Of a DNA stretch of 64,000 bases, positions 42,587-51,131 are shown piece after piece (the stretch's first letter is position 1; each line of letters starts with the position of its first letter). The stretch comes from Rhizobium esperanzae (GTDB lineage Bacteria; Pseudomonadota; Alphaproteobacteria; Rhizobiales; Rhizobiaceae), in NCBI RefSeq assembly GCF_002204185.1, contig NZ_MXPU01000008.1, positions 62,001 to 126,000 of the forward strand, written 5' to 3'. A program made the position numbers and the translations under genes. The notes under the pieces are model-generated. The model saw nothing but the letters and a program-made list of their open reading frames with translations, was not told where the DNA came from and made no database searches.

Positions 42587-43103
42587 TAGTTTCTCCTAAA
42601 ATTGTATATTTAACGGGCCAATTTGACCTTCGAGAGCGGCTTCTTTAACAACTTATTAATACTTCAAGTCAACGGGTTATTTAACGAAAGGTTAAGATTC
42701 ACCTATAACGTGTGTCTCCGCTTCATAAAACGACCATTACGTACGGCGCTTCAATCAAATTTGAAGCAATTTAGAACAATTTACACGCGGTAAACTTGAA
42801 GGAACTTCTGTGGCGGCTAGGTTACGGCGGCGTTTTTCTGGTGCTGCTTTATGGTGCCCGCACACCATTGCAATCCCCGTCGCCGCCACCTATTTTTAGA
42901 GCCGAACCCGATCCCATCGGTCACTCAAGCAGTGCCGACTCGTCAAAGACGTAAAGGATCGGCGGTGGGCGTCATCCGCCCGCTATGGGCAATCCCAGCA
43001 ACAAACGATGAATCCGGCCGCGGCCGGCAGAGGATTTCTTTTTGAGCGACGAAACACAGCGACTGCGATTGCGGTCGTAGGCCGGCAAGCGCAAAAGGAC
43101 GAC
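42587..43103. other. AT-richer intergenic region without a clear gene
   Basis: The roughly 500 bases upstream of the RapA-like gene on one side and rpsU on the other are visibly AT-rich near 42590-42800 (TTTAACAACTTATTAATACT, for example), which suits a promoter region for the RapA-like gene. Open frames here are short and unconvincing. No strong hairpin was found. Confidence 0.4.
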
Positions 43104-43217
43104 ATGTTCCCGAACTTGCCGGAGCCTCAAAGGCATTTCGACCTCTTTAGCCGCGCGAATACAGGCGCCGATCGTCGCGCAGTTTGGCTGAAAGACGATC
43201 GACACATCATTCAATAA
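43104..43217 (+). CDS. Possible 37-residue protein upstream of rpsU
   Basis: A short frame beginning MFPNLPEPQRHFDLFSRANT with AAAGGA a few bases before the ATG and ending 12 bases before the rpsU start codon. It may be a small protein or a leader peptide regulating rpsU. There is no recognisable family, so the call rests on the ribosome site and position alone. Confidence 0.3.
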   Translation: MFPNLPEPQRHFDLFSRANTGADRRAVWLKDDRHIIQ

Positions 43218-43229
43218 GGAGAATTCGAC

Positions 43230-43463
43230 ATGCAGGTACTCGTCAGAGACAACAATGTCGATCAGGCCCTCAGGGCCTTGAAGAAGAAAATGCAGCGCGA
43301 AGGGCTGTTCCGCGAAATGAAGGAACGGCGCGCCTATGAGAAACCGTCCGAACGCCGCGTCCGGGAAAAGGCGCAGGCGATCAGCCGGCAGCGAAAGGCT
43401 ACACGCAAGAAGATGCAGCGCGAAGGGCTGCTGGTCGGGCGCAAGCGGACGGCCGCACGTTAG
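43230..43463 (+). CDS. rpsU: 30S ribosomal protein S21, accessory copy
   Basis: A 77-residue basic protein that is S21 from end to end: [60 protein letters not shown]. It binds the 30S subunit near the anti-Shine-Dalgarno region and helps initiation. AAGGAG precedes the ATG. Rhizobia often carry more than one rpsU; a copy on a repABC replicon, clustered with AlkB-like and stress-type genes, suggests a conditionally expressed variant. The direct repeat KKMQREGL occurs near both the start and the end of the protein. Confidence 0.93.
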   Translation: MQVLVRDNNVDQALRALKKKMQREGLFREMKERRAYEKPSERRVREKAQAISRQRKATRKKMQREGLLVGRKRTAAR

Positions 43464-43508
43464 AATCCTGCCCGGTCTCAGCGGTTACATTTCCCGAAAG
43501 GATAGACA

Positions 43509-43703
43509 ATGGACGAATTGAATAGCCTCACCATTTCGGAGGAACGTCTCGAGGATTGCCGCGATGTTGTGGAGCCGGATTTGCAGGAGCTGATCCAGCG
43601 CGCACTGACATCGGGCTTTTCACGAGAGGAAATCCTCATAGCAGTCAGCGAATTGGTCGCAGAAGATTTCGCGATGGTCATGGAAACGCCGAGCGTGCAT
43701 TGA
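43509..43703 (+). CDS. Small acidic conserved protein
   Basis: A 64-residue protein starting MDELNSLTISEERLEDCRDV with an AAAGGAT ribosome site. It is acidic and helical, with LIQRALTSGFSREEILIAVS in the middle; this hints at a helix-turn-helix-like segment, but that is not certain. It lies 45 bases after rpsU and 10 bases before the AlkB-like gene, so it is probably in one operon with them. I recognise no named family. Confidence 0.6.
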   Translation: MDELNSLTISEERLEDCRDVVEPDLQELIQRALTSGFSREEILIAVSELVAEDFAMVMETPSVH

Positions 43704-43713
43704 GGAACGAGCG

Positions 43714-44292
43714 GTGGCCATGATGGCACAGAAGGATCTCTTTGGCGGGGCTGACGACGGCTTTCCCGAGGGTTTCCGATATTCGCGGGATATTGTGCCC
43801 GCCGATCTGCAGAGCTCGGCTCTCGAAGCAATACCTGTCCTGCCGTTCAAAGCCTTCGACTTCCATGGGTTCGAAGGCAACCGCAGAACCGTCTCCTTCG
43901 GCTGGAGATACGACTTCGAGAGCCAGCGCATGAGAAAAACAGAGGAAATACCCTCATGGCTGCTCCCCATTCGAGAGGTCACCGCACGCTTCGCGGATAT
44001 CGTGCCGGAGGCGCTCGAACATGCTCTCGTGACGGAATACGCACCCGGCGCGCCGATCGGCTGGCACAAGGATAAATCCGTGTTCGGCCGGGTCGTCGGC
44101 ATCTCCCTGCTTTCGTCCTGCACCTTCAGGCTGAGGCGCCGGAACGGCAACAAGTGGCAGCGGCAATCGCTCGTGCTTGAACCCGGCTCCGCCTATCTCA
44201 TGGCAGGCGCCTCAAGAACGCTCTGGGAGCATTCCATCCCGCCTGTCGATCGACTGCGTTATTCAATCACCTTCCGGGAATTAGCCGAATAG
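43714..44292 (+). CDS. AlkB-like 2-oxoglutarate/Fe(II) dioxygenase
   Basis: A 192-residue dioxygenase of the AlkB superfamily, whose members demethylate alkylated nucleic acids or modify other substrates. The iron ligands are visible as H-x-D in GAPIGWHKDKSVFGRVVGIS and the late His in LWEHSIPPVDRLRYSITFRE, which also carries the 2-oxoglutarate-binding R-x-x-x-x-x-R. FRLRRRNG and GSAYLMAG are further family segments. GTG 43714 has GAGG eight bases upstream; ATG 43720 or 43723 are alternatives. It is probably co-transcribed with the small acidic protein gene. Confidence 0.85.
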   Translation: MAMMAQKDLFGGADDGFPEGFRYSRDIVPADLQSSALEAIPVLPFKAFDFHGFEGNRRTVSFGWRYDFESQRMRKTEEIPSWLLPIREVTARFADIVPEALEHALVTEYAPGAPIGWHKDKSVFGRVVGISLLSSCTFRLRRRNGNKWQRQSLVLEPGSAYLMAGASRTLWEHSIPPVDRLRYSITFRELAE

Positions 44293-44352
44293 ACCGCGGG
44301 AACATCGGCTCCAGCAGATGGTTACTCCGTCTTCACACGAATGGAGATGACG

Positions 44353-44832
44353 ATGGCCGACCAGGATGACGCGACACGGGTATGGGAGTTGATCGACAGA
44401 ATAGGGTTCTGCATGTTGACGACCCGCAACGGCGACAATCTGCACGCCCGGCCGATGTCCGCCTACAGCGCGCAACTTGAAAACGCGGTCTATTTTCTGA
44501 CTGATCTCGCTAGTCACAAGGACGACGAGGTCGCCCGCTGGCCGAACGTCTGCCTGGCCTTTGCAGACACCAAGGCACAGAAATATCTTTCAGTATCGGG
44601 GACGGCCGAGGTGCAGAACGATCGCGAGAAGATCCGTGAATTGTGGGCAACGCCGGCAAAGGCCTGGTGGGACAATCCCGACGATCCCTCCATCCGCATC
44701 CTCAAGGTCACCCCGTCTTCGGCCGAATATTGGGACAGCCCCGGCATCATCATCAGCTATATCAAAATGGCGGCCGCAGCGGTCACAAACAGCAAACCGC
44801 ATATGGGCGACAATGCCGAGGTCACGCTCTGA
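44353..44832 (+). CDS. Pyridoxamine 5'-phosphate oxidase-like (general stress protein 26) family protein
   Basis: A 159-residue split-barrel flavin-binding protein. It contains IDRIGFCMLTTRNGDNLHAR, PMSAYSAQLENAVYFLTDLA and LSVSGTAEVQNDREKIRELW, the pattern of the general stress protein 26 branch of the PNPOx superfamily, and WWDNPDDPSIRILKVTPSSA near the end. ATG 44353 is chosen because GGAG lies six bases before it, itself within an upstream ATG frame at 44341. Likely a flavin or F420-type reductase or binding protein linked to stress; its substrate is unknown. Confidence 0.85.
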   Translation: MADQDDATRVWELIDRIGFCMLTTRNGDNLHARPMSAYSAQLENAVYFLTDLASHKDDEVARWPNVCLAFADTKAQKYLSVSGTAEVQNDREKIRELWATPAKAWWDNPDDPSIRILKVTPSSAEYWDSPGIIISYIKMAAAAVTNSKPHMGDNAEVTL

Positions 44833-44876
44833 GACACAGGCGCGGAGGCCGAAGGCTTGCCGCTCGCCAACCGAAG

Positions 44877-45788
44877 TCAAGCCCGGTTGGCCGACGCCTT
44901 GACGAAATCGATGAATGCCCTGAGCGGCGCAGGCACCAGACGCCGGCCGGGATAATAGAGGAACGGCCCGGAAAAGCGTTGCCACCACGGCTCGAGGATA
45001 GGCTCAAGTGCGCCGCTGTCGAAATGCGGGCGCAGCCAATCTTCGAAAATGCAGACGATTCCTGTGCCCGCTATCGCCGCATCGACGGAAAGATCGGTCG
45101 CCCCGCCGACCCTGACGATCAATGGGCCGGCCGGTTCGATCCGCACCACCTCGCCGCCCCGCTCATATTCCCATGGGGTCGTCAGCGCACCGCTGGCAAA
45201 ACGGCCCAACAAGCAGGCATGATCGAGGAGTTCACTCGGATGTTGCGGCCGCCCGTGGCGGTCGAGATAAGCAGGCGATGCTGCAGTGGCAAAGCGCTGG
45301 TGGCGCGGACCGATCGGAATCGCGATCATATCCTGCTCCAGCCGTTCGTCATAACGGATGCCGGCATCACACCCGGCAGCGAGCACATCGACAAAGCTCT
45401 CCTCGGCGACGATCTCCAGGCGAATGTCGGGATAGGCGGCGAGGAATGGCGGGACGATAGCGGGCAGCACCAGCCGCGCAGCGCTGACCGGAACATTGAG
45501 CCGCAGCGAACCAGCCGGCCTGTCGCGAAAACGGTTGACCACATCGAGCGCGGCCTCCACCTCCGTCAAAGCAGGGCCGAGCCGCTCCAGCAGTCCCTTG
45601 CCCGCTTCGGTCGTAACGACGCTACGGGTCGTGCGATTGAAGAGCCTGACGTCGAGATCGGCCTCCAGGCGACGCACCGCTTCGCTCAAGAAGGAGGCGC
45701 TGCTGCCACTGGCACGCGCTGCCTCGCGAAAACCACCAGCCCGCGCCACTGCGACGAAGGCGTTGAGATCACTCAGGTCTGCTTTCAC
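44877..45788 (-). CDS. LysR family transcriptional regulator
   Basis: A 303-residue regulator. The winged helix is at the N-terminus (DLNAFVAVARAGGFREAARA, SFLSEAVRRLEADLDVRLFN, TRSVVTTEAG), and the effector domain follows (GSLRLNVPVSAARLVLPAIV). GTG 45788 has GGAG nine bases upstream; other starts upstream are less likely. It is divergent from the aldo/keto reductase gene, whose expression it presumably controls from the 97-base gap. Confidence 0.88.
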   Translation of the reverse strand: MKADLSDLNAFVAVARAGGFREAARASGSSASFLSEAVRRLEADLDVRLFNRTTRSVVTTEAGKGLLERLGPALTEVEAALDVVNRFRDRPAGSLRLNVPVSAARLVLPAIVPPFLAAYPDIRLEIVAEESFVDVLAAGCDAGIRYDERLEQDMIAIPIGPRHQRFATAASPAYLDRHGRPQHPSELLDHACLLGRFASGALTTPWEYERGGEVVRIEPAGPLIVRVGGATDLSVDAAIAGTGIVCIFEDWLRPHFDSGALEPILEPWWQRFSGPFLYYPGRRLVPAPLRAFIDFVKASANRA

Positions 45789-45801
45789 TGTTCGCCACTC
45801 C

Positions 45802-45814
45802 GCACAGCCTGTGC
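45802..45814. promoter_or_regulatory. Candidate operator between the LysR and aldo/keto reductase genes
   Basis: GCACAGCCTGTGC is a perfect 13-base palindrome around a central C, in the 97-base divergent gap. LysR proteins often bind interrupted dyads of this kind, but the T-N11-A signature is not clear here. Confidence 0.35.
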
Positions 45815-45885
45815 ACATTGTACCCAATTATCATACGCGCCGCTACGGCATAAGCTCGACCTCATCTCTTGAAAGGAGTGAAATC

Positions 45886-46761
45886 ATGTCCATCATAGAT
45901 CAGTCCGGCACATTCAATCTCGGCGACCACAAAGTGAGGCGACTTGGCTATGGGGCCATGCAGCTCGCCGGGCCTGGCGTGTTCGGCCCGCCCAGGGATC
46001 ATGACGCCGCGCTTGCGGTGCTGCGCGAGGCGGTCGCAAGCGGTGTCAATCACATCGACACCAGCGATTTCTATGGTCCGCACATCACCAACCAGATCAT
46101 CCGCGAAGCCCTCCACCCCTATCGCGATGATCTCGTCATCGTCACCAAGGTCGGCGCAAGGCGCGGCACGGACGGGTCCTGGATTCCGGCTTTCTCGCGC
46201 GATGAGCTGACCGAGGCCGTACAAGACAACCTCCGTAATCTCGGCCTTGACGTGCTTGACGTCGTCAACCTCAGGATTATGTTCGACGTGCATGGCCCAG
46301 CCGAAGGCTCTATAGAAGAACCCCTGACGGTGCTTGCCGATCTCCAGCGCCGGGGTCTCGTCCGCCACGTCGGCTTGAGCAACGCTACCTCGGGCCAGAT
46401 CGCCGAAGGCCGCGGGATCACCGAGATCGTCTGTGTGCAAAACCAGTACAATCTGGCGCATCGGAACGACGACCGGTTGATCGACGATCTCGCCCGTCAG
46501 GGCACCGCCTATGTGCCGTTCTTCCCGCTCGGCGGATTTACGCCGCTACAATCGTCCACGCTCTCCAATGTCGCCGCACGCTTGAGTGCCACGCCGATGC
46601 AGGTGGCGCTCGCCTGGCTGTTGCGCCGCGCACCCAATATCCTGTTGATCCCAGGCACGGCCTCGCTCAGCCATCTCAGGGAGAATCTCGCCGCCGCCGG
46701 ATTGGCGCTGCCGGATGATGCCGTCGAGGAACTGAACCATATGGCTGACGTCGCGGCCTGA
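45886..46761 (+). CDS. Aldo/keto reductase
   Basis: A 291-residue TIM-barrel oxidoreductase using NADP(H). The catalytic Asp and Tyr lie in NHIDTSDFYGPHITNQIIRE, the Lys in LVIVTKVGARRG; the usual histidine segment is altered to VVNLRIMFDVHGP, so the active site may deviate from the classical tetrad. Later family parts are VRHVGLSNATSGQ, VCVQNQYNLAHR and ILLIPGTASLSHLRENL. AAAGGAG precedes ATG 45886. It belongs to the YdbC/AKR13-like group of oxidoreductases. Confidence 0.87.
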   Translation: MSIIDQSGTFNLGDHKVRRLGYGAMQLAGPGVFGPPRDHDAALAVLREAVASGVNHIDTSDFYGPHITNQIIREALHPYRDDLVIVTKVGARRGTDGSWIPAFSRDELTEAVQDNLRNLGLDVLDVVNLRIMFDVHGPAEGSIEEPLTVLADLQRRGLVRHVGLSNATSGQIAEGRGITEIVCVQNQYNLAHRNDDRLIDDLARQGTAYVPFFPLGGFTPLQSSTLSNVAARLSATPMQVALAWLLRRAPNILLIPGTASLSHLRENLAAAGLALPDDAVEELNHMADVAA

Positions 46762-46888
46762 CGGCTGCCGGTGGCGCGTCGTTACGCCGTGTTCTCGCGC
46801 GGCGTGGCGATCTTGCCGGACGTGGTAGCGCAATCTGTCGATCGGCCGCACCTTGTTGGCTGCGCCAACGGGCCGATAAACGAGAGCA

Positions 46889-47080
46889 TCAGGAAGGCTT
46901 CCGTGTCAGAAGCTCATAAGCCACCAAGGCCCCTGACATCGCCAGAAAAACCACGATTGCCAACGGATAATCGGTACTGGTGTTCGGATCGGTAAGCTTG
47001 GGAAGGCTGAGGACAGCGCCGGCCGCCAGAATCGCCGAGAGCACAATCTCCTGAACGATTAATCTCCAAAAACCCGTCAT
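46889..47080 (-). CDS. Small membrane protein
   Basis: A 63-residue protein with two hydrophobic segments, LIVQEIVLSAILAAGAVLSL and YPLAIVVFLAMSGALVAYEL, joined by a short polar loop. ATG 47080 has a perfect AGGAGG six bases upstream, so it is clearly expressed. No family is recognised. It stands alone between the aldo/keto reductase and PPK2 genes. Confidence 0.6.
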   Translation of the reverse strand: MTGFWRLIVQEIVLSAILAAGAVLSLPKLTDPNTSTDYPLAIVVFLAMSGALVAYELLTRKPS

Positions 47081-47239
47081 GACCAACCTCCTGTCATCTC
47101 CGTATTATCGGCCGATGGGACGCCCAGTCTTTATACTTCACGATGCAGCCGTTGGGAAACACGCATTGACCGCACGGTCCAGTGACCATGCGGGTCTCGG
47201 TTTCAACGCTTCGGCAGCCGACTTGTTGCGGCTATGCTT

Positions 47240-48154
47240 TCAATAGCGCTCCGGTACGTGCATTTCAGGCGGAACCGGCGCCCTGATGTAGTCGGCATGG
47301 CGGATACGATCCGGCAGCTGAATCTCAGGCTTCGGGACATCCTCATAGGGAATCTGGTCGAGAAGGTGGGCGATGCAGTTCAGCCGCGCCCGTTTCTTGT
47401 CGACGGCCTGCACCACCCACCAGGGGGCCTCCTTGGTGTGTGTGCGCGCCAGCATTTCTTCCTTGGCCTTGGTATATTCCTCCCAGTGGATGCGGCTTTC
47501 CATGTCCATCGGCGAAAGCTTCCACTGCTTCAGCGGATCGTGGATGCGCATCTTGAAGCGGAACTCCTGTTCCTCGTCGGTGATCGAGAACCAGTATTTG
47601 ATCAGGACGATGCCGGAACGGACGAGCATCCGTTCGAATTCGGGCACCGAGCGGAAGAACTCCTCGAGTTCGTCAGGGGTGCAGAACCCCATCACGCGCT
47701 CGACGCCGGCGCGGTTGTACCAGCTGCGGTCGAAGAGCACGATCTCGCCGGCGGTGGGAAGATGCGGGATATAGCGCTGGAAATACCATTGATGGCGCTC
47801 CCGCTCGGTCGGCGCAGGCAGTGCCACGGTTCGGCAGACGCGCGGGTTGAGCCTTTGGGTTACGCGCTTGATCGCGCCGCCCTTGCCGGCCGAATCCCGG
47901 CCCTCGAAAAGCACGACCATTTTCAATTGCTTGTACTGGACCCAATCCTGCAGCCGCACCAGCTCGTGCTGCAGCCGGAACAGTTCGCGGAAATAGATCC
48001 TTCGATCGAGTGTCTGCTCCGCCGGTTCGGTCATTCCTTCGACGACCAGATCGTCCAGCCGGTCTTCCTCCATCTGCATTTCCAGCTCCTCATCGAAGCT
48101 GTCGGCGATTTCGGCCTTTATCCGGCTGAGCTGGTCCTGATGTGTTTTAGACAT
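47240..48154 (-). CDS. Polyphosphate kinase 2
   Basis: A 304-residue PPK2 enzyme that transfers phosphate between polyphosphate and nucleotides. Walker A is LFEGRDSAGKGGAIKRVTQR, the lid region follows with TERERHQWYFQRYIPHLP, and FDRSWYNRAGVERVMGFC is the Walker B region; WKLSPMDMESRIHWEEYTKA is also highly conserved. Single-domain length places it in class I, which usually favours polyphosphate-driven nucleoside diphosphate phosphorylation. ATG 48154 follows GGAAGGAA; longer frames upstream lack similarity. A monocistronic gene linked to phosphate and stress metabolism. Confidence 0.93.
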   Translation of the reverse strand: MSKTHQDQLSRIKAEIADSFDEELEMQMEEDRLDDLVVEGMTEPAEQTLDRRIYFRELFRLQHELVRLQDWVQYKQLKMVVLFEGRDSAGKGGAIKRVTQRLNPRVCRTVALPAPTERERHQWYFQRYIPHLPTAGEIVLFDRSWYNRAGVERVMGFCTPDELEEFFRSVPEFERMLVRSGIVLIKYWFSITDEEQEFRFKMRIHDPLKQWKLSPMDMESRIHWEEYTKAKEEMLARTHTKEAPWWVVQAVDKKRARLNCIAHLLDQIPYEDVPKPEIQLPDRIRHADYIRAPVPPEMHVPERY

Positions 48155-48308
48155 GGGCTTTTCCTTCCTGCTCATCTGAAAGGAGCATGTCACTGCAAAC
48201 TTTGTGTGACGGTTGGATAACCCCAAGCTCGTTCACTTGTTCGCCTCTTTCGTCATTCCGTATGCCGGAGATCGTTTCGACGCCGGTCGCACCGAGGCGG
48301 AGGCGTGT

Positions 48309-49961
48309 CTAGAGCAGTCCCGTCCTGTAGCGGTCGACGAGGTTGCGGCAGGCGCGGATCGTCAGCGCCATGACGGTGAGCGTCGTGCCGGCGATGCCGC
48401 TGCCCGGGAAGGCGCTGGCGTCGGTGACGATGATGTTCGGGGCATCCCAGACCTGGTTGTAGGAATTGAGCACGGAAGCTTCCGGAGTTTCGCCCATGCG
48501 CGCACCGCCGGTTTCATGGATCGCCGCGCCCATGCACATGGTCTTGCGGAACCATGTGCGGAACATGAAGCGGCTGAAGGCATCGGCGTCGGGAAAGGCG
48601 CCCCTGCCCATCTCCTTGAGGCCGCTGGGCGAGCCGATGAATTCGAGATCGCCGCCGACCTCCCGGATCATGGCGATCAACGTCTCCTCCTGCCGGCCGA
48701 GCAACCGCCGCTCCTCCTCCTGCATGACGCAGCGAATGTGCGGCACAGGAATGTTCCAGGCATCCTTTCGCTTGCCATCCAGGGTGATGCGGTTGTCGGC
48801 ATAGGGCAGCATGCGGCCGAAGCCGAAGAAGGCGAGACGCGCATCGGTCTCCTCTGAAACCGGCGCCCTGCCGATGCTGCCCTGATAGTCGAAATCGCCG
48901 CGGGCGGCGTCACCCTCGCCGAAACGCGGGATGAAGATCCCACCGGACGGATTATAGAAGGGATCGACGGGAGCGGAATCGTCAACAGCCCAACCCTTCG
49001 CCTTGGAAAAGGAGCCGAAAGCGAGGCATGGAAGCTGATCCATGAAATAGCGTCCGAGCGCGCCCGAGCTGTTTCCAAGCCCATCAGGATGTCTTACCGA
49101 TGCCGAGTTCAGCAGCAGCCGCACGCTTTCAATCGGCGAGGCGGAGAGCACTACCGTCGCGGCATGCGCCGTTGAAATCTTCCCAGTGTTGCGATCGATG
49201 AATTCCGCGCCGGTAGCGCGGCCGGTTTTTTCGTCGGTGGTGATGCGGCGCACGACGGCATCATAGCGGACCGTCAGCCGCCCGCTCGCCTTTGCCTCCC
49301 GCAGCGGTCGCGGCATACGTTCGGCGTCCGGCGCGATATAGCGCCAGGAGACGACGCGCCTCTCCGGCCATCGGCTTTCCACTGCCTGCTTGAAGATCTG
49401 TTCTGCCGGCGTCAGGTTGGCCGGCTTCGCATAGAGGCCGTCCGGCAAAGTCGGCACATCATCCTTGTTGCCGTAGAGCCCGAGATAGGCCTCTACCTCG
49501 TCATAGAAGGGCGTGATCTCGTCATAGGAGACCGGCCAGTCCACGCCCTTGCCACTGCGCGATCGGATCTTGAAATCATCGTCGGTCCAGCGCAGCAGCA
49601 CGCGGCCGAAACTGTGCAGACGTCCGCCGCCCTGGCGGCCGCGGATCCAGAGGAAGGGCTCGCCCTTCGGCGTCGTATAGGGGCTCTTGCGATCGTTGAC
49701 GAAGAAGTGGCTGAAACGTTCGGTAAAGAAGGCCGCCCGCGCCTGGATCGGCTGGCCCTTCAGGGTGGCACGTGCGCGCTCCCAGATATTGATACTACTT
49801 GCCGGCGCCTTCTTGCGCGCCGGGTCGAAATCCTTCGGCTCGACGGCGGGGCCGGCCTCGAGCAGCAGCACCGACAGCCCATGAGCCGTGAGCTCTTTGA
49901 CGGCGAAGGAACCCGCCGCGCCGGAGCCGATCACCAGCGCATCATAAACGATCTCAGACAT
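48309..49961 (-). CDS. GMC family oxidoreductase
   Basis: A 550-residue FAD enzyme of the glucose-methanol-choline group. The FAD-binding start is DALVIGSGAAGSFAVKELTA with LLLEAG; RGRQGGGRLHSFGRVLLRWT is the second flavin loop, and the active-site part is GAAIHETGGARMGETPEASV with NSYNQVWDAPNIIVTDASAF and PGSGIAGTTLTVMALTIRAC. It resembles bacterial sugar dehydrogenases that oxidise the C3 hydroxyl of glycosides. It is the last gene of the sugar importer operon and would oxidise the imported sugar or glycoside. The small subunit often paired with such enzymes is not present here. Confidence 0.87.
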   Translation of the reverse strand: MSEIVYDALVIGSGAAGSFAVKELTAHGLSVLLLEAGPAVEPKDFDPARKKAPASSINIWERARATLKGQPIQARAAFFTERFSHFFVNDRKSPYTTPKGEPFLWIRGRQGGGRLHSFGRVLLRWTDDDFKIRSRSGKGVDWPVSYDEITPFYDEVEAYLGLYGNKDDVPTLPDGLYAKPANLTPAEQIFKQAVESRWPERRVVSWRYIAPDAERMPRPLREAKASGRLTVRYDAVVRRITTDEKTGRATGAEFIDRNTGKISTAHAATVVLSASPIESVRLLLNSASVRHPDGLGNSSGALGRYFMDQLPCLAFGSFSKAKGWAVDDSAPVDPFYNPSGGIFIPRFGEGDAARGDFDYQGSIGRAPVSEETDARLAFFGFGRMLPYADNRITLDGKRKDAWNIPVPHIRCVMQEEERRLLGRQEETLIAMIREVGGDLEFIGSPSGLKEMGRGAFPDADAFSRFMFRTWFRKTMCMGAAIHETGGARMGETPEASVLNSYNQVWDAPNIIVTDASAFPGSGIAGTTLTVMALTIRACRNLVDRYRTGLL

Positions 49962-51124
49962 GTCCTTTTCAAATCCTGTCCTGGGCAATTCCTCAAAGCA
50001 GCGCAAAGCGCATCCGAAATTGCGGGAAAGCAAAGGGATGGCGCGTCAAAGCCGCGACCCATCGGCAGCGAAGAGCGACGCCTTGGTGATATCGAGACCT
50101 GGAGCCACGGCATCGCCGGGCGGTCGACGTCGCCCATGAAACGAAGCGAGAGGCTCTGCTCCGTCCAGTCGAACCAGACGACGGCATCCGAACCCATCGG
50201 CTCGACGACGGAAACGCGGCCAGGAATGGTGGGCAGCCCGCTTGCCACCCCGTCGAGCACAAGGTGCTCAGGGCGAAAGCCTAACGTAACAGGCCCTTCC
50301 GCCACGGCTGCCCGGAAGGCATAGCCGGAGAGATCGACGGCCAGCCCGCTGTTCCGGAAGAGGGGAGCCTCGCCGTCGTGCTCGATCCGGCCCTCGATGA
50401 AATTCATCGCCGGAGCACCGATGAAGCCGGCCACGAAGAGGTTGGCCGGACGGCGATAGATCTCCGCCGGCGAGGCGAGCTGCTGGATCACGCCGTCACG
50501 CATGATGGCGATGCGATCGGCGAGCGTCAGCGCTTCGACCTGATCATGAGTCACATAGATCATGGTATTGCCGAGGCCCTGATGCAGCTTTTTGATCTCG
50601 ACGCGCAATTCGTTGCGCAGCTTGGCGTCGAGATTCGACAGCGGTTCGTCGAAGAGGAACACATCCACTTCCCGCACCAGCGCCCGGCCGATGGCGACAC
50701 GCTGACGCTGGCCGCCGGATAGTTCGGCAGGGCGCCGGTCGAGCAATTTGTCGAGATGGAGAAGGGCAGCGGTCCGGGCGACGCGCGCCTCGATCTGTGG
50801 CTTCGGCAGACCGGCGACACGAAGGCCGAAAGAGAGATTCTTGCGCACCGACATGCGCGGATAGAGCGCGTAGGATTGGAAGACCATGCCGATGCCGCGG
50901 TCCTTCGGCTCTTCCCAGCTGACGTTCTTGCCTGAAATCCAGACCTCGCCCGCCGTAATGTCCTGCAGGCCGGCGATAGCGTTCAGGAGCGTGGACTTGC
51001 CGCAGCCGGAAGGGCCGAGCAGCACCAGGAACTCGCGAGGCGCGATATCGATCGACATCTTTTCGATCACCGTGTGGTCGCCATAAGCGATCTTCAGGTC
51101 TTTGACGGAGACGGCGGATTGCAT
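49931..51124 (-). CDS. Carbohydrate ABC transporter ATPase with frameshifted C-terminus
   Basis: An ATPase of the UgpC/MalK group. Walker A GPSGCGKST, Q-loop VFQSYALYPR, signature LSGGQRQRVAIGRALV and Walker B VFLFDEPLSNLDAKLRNELR are intact, as is the regulatory OB-fold region. After GDVDRP (about 50120) the frame leaves the family: the next frame gives P-G-D-A-V-A-P-G-L-D-I-T-K-A-S-L-F then a stop at 50046, the usual end. A missing C in a run at 50118-50120 explains it. As written the chain has 397 residues with about 65 altered ones and overlaps the GMC gene. It may still work, since the ATPase core is whole. Confidence 0.8.
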   Translation of the reverse strand: MQSAVSVKDLKIAYGDHTVIEKMSIDIAPREFLVLLGPSGCGKSTLLNAIAGLQDITAGEVWISGKNVSWEEPKDRGIGMVFQSYALYPRMSVRKNLSFGLRVAGLPKPQIEARVARTAALLHLDKLLDRRPAELSGGQRQRVAIGRALVREVDVFLFDEPLSNLDAKLRNELRVEIKKLHQGLGNTMIYVTHDQVEALTLADRIAIMRDGVIQQLASPAEIYRRPANLFVAGFIGAPAMNFIEGRIEHDGEAPLFRNSGLAVDLSGYAFRAAVAEGPVTLGFRPEHLVLDGVASGLPTIPGRVSVVEPMGSDAVVWFDWTEQSLSLRFMGDVDRPAMPWLQVSISPRRRSSLPMGRGFDAPSLCFPAISDALCAALRNCPGQDLKRTCLRSFMMRW

Positions 51125-51131
51125 GGAAGAC

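Noticed and set aside
42785..42899. Short GTG-started frame with AAGGAA upstream (about 29 codons)
   Set aside because: Too short and without homology or context to support a gene.
43008..43103. Extension of the 37-residue frame upstream of rpsU to 69 codons
   Set aside because: The upstream part has no ribosome site and is low in protein-like character; only the inner ATG at 43104 has AAAGGA before it.
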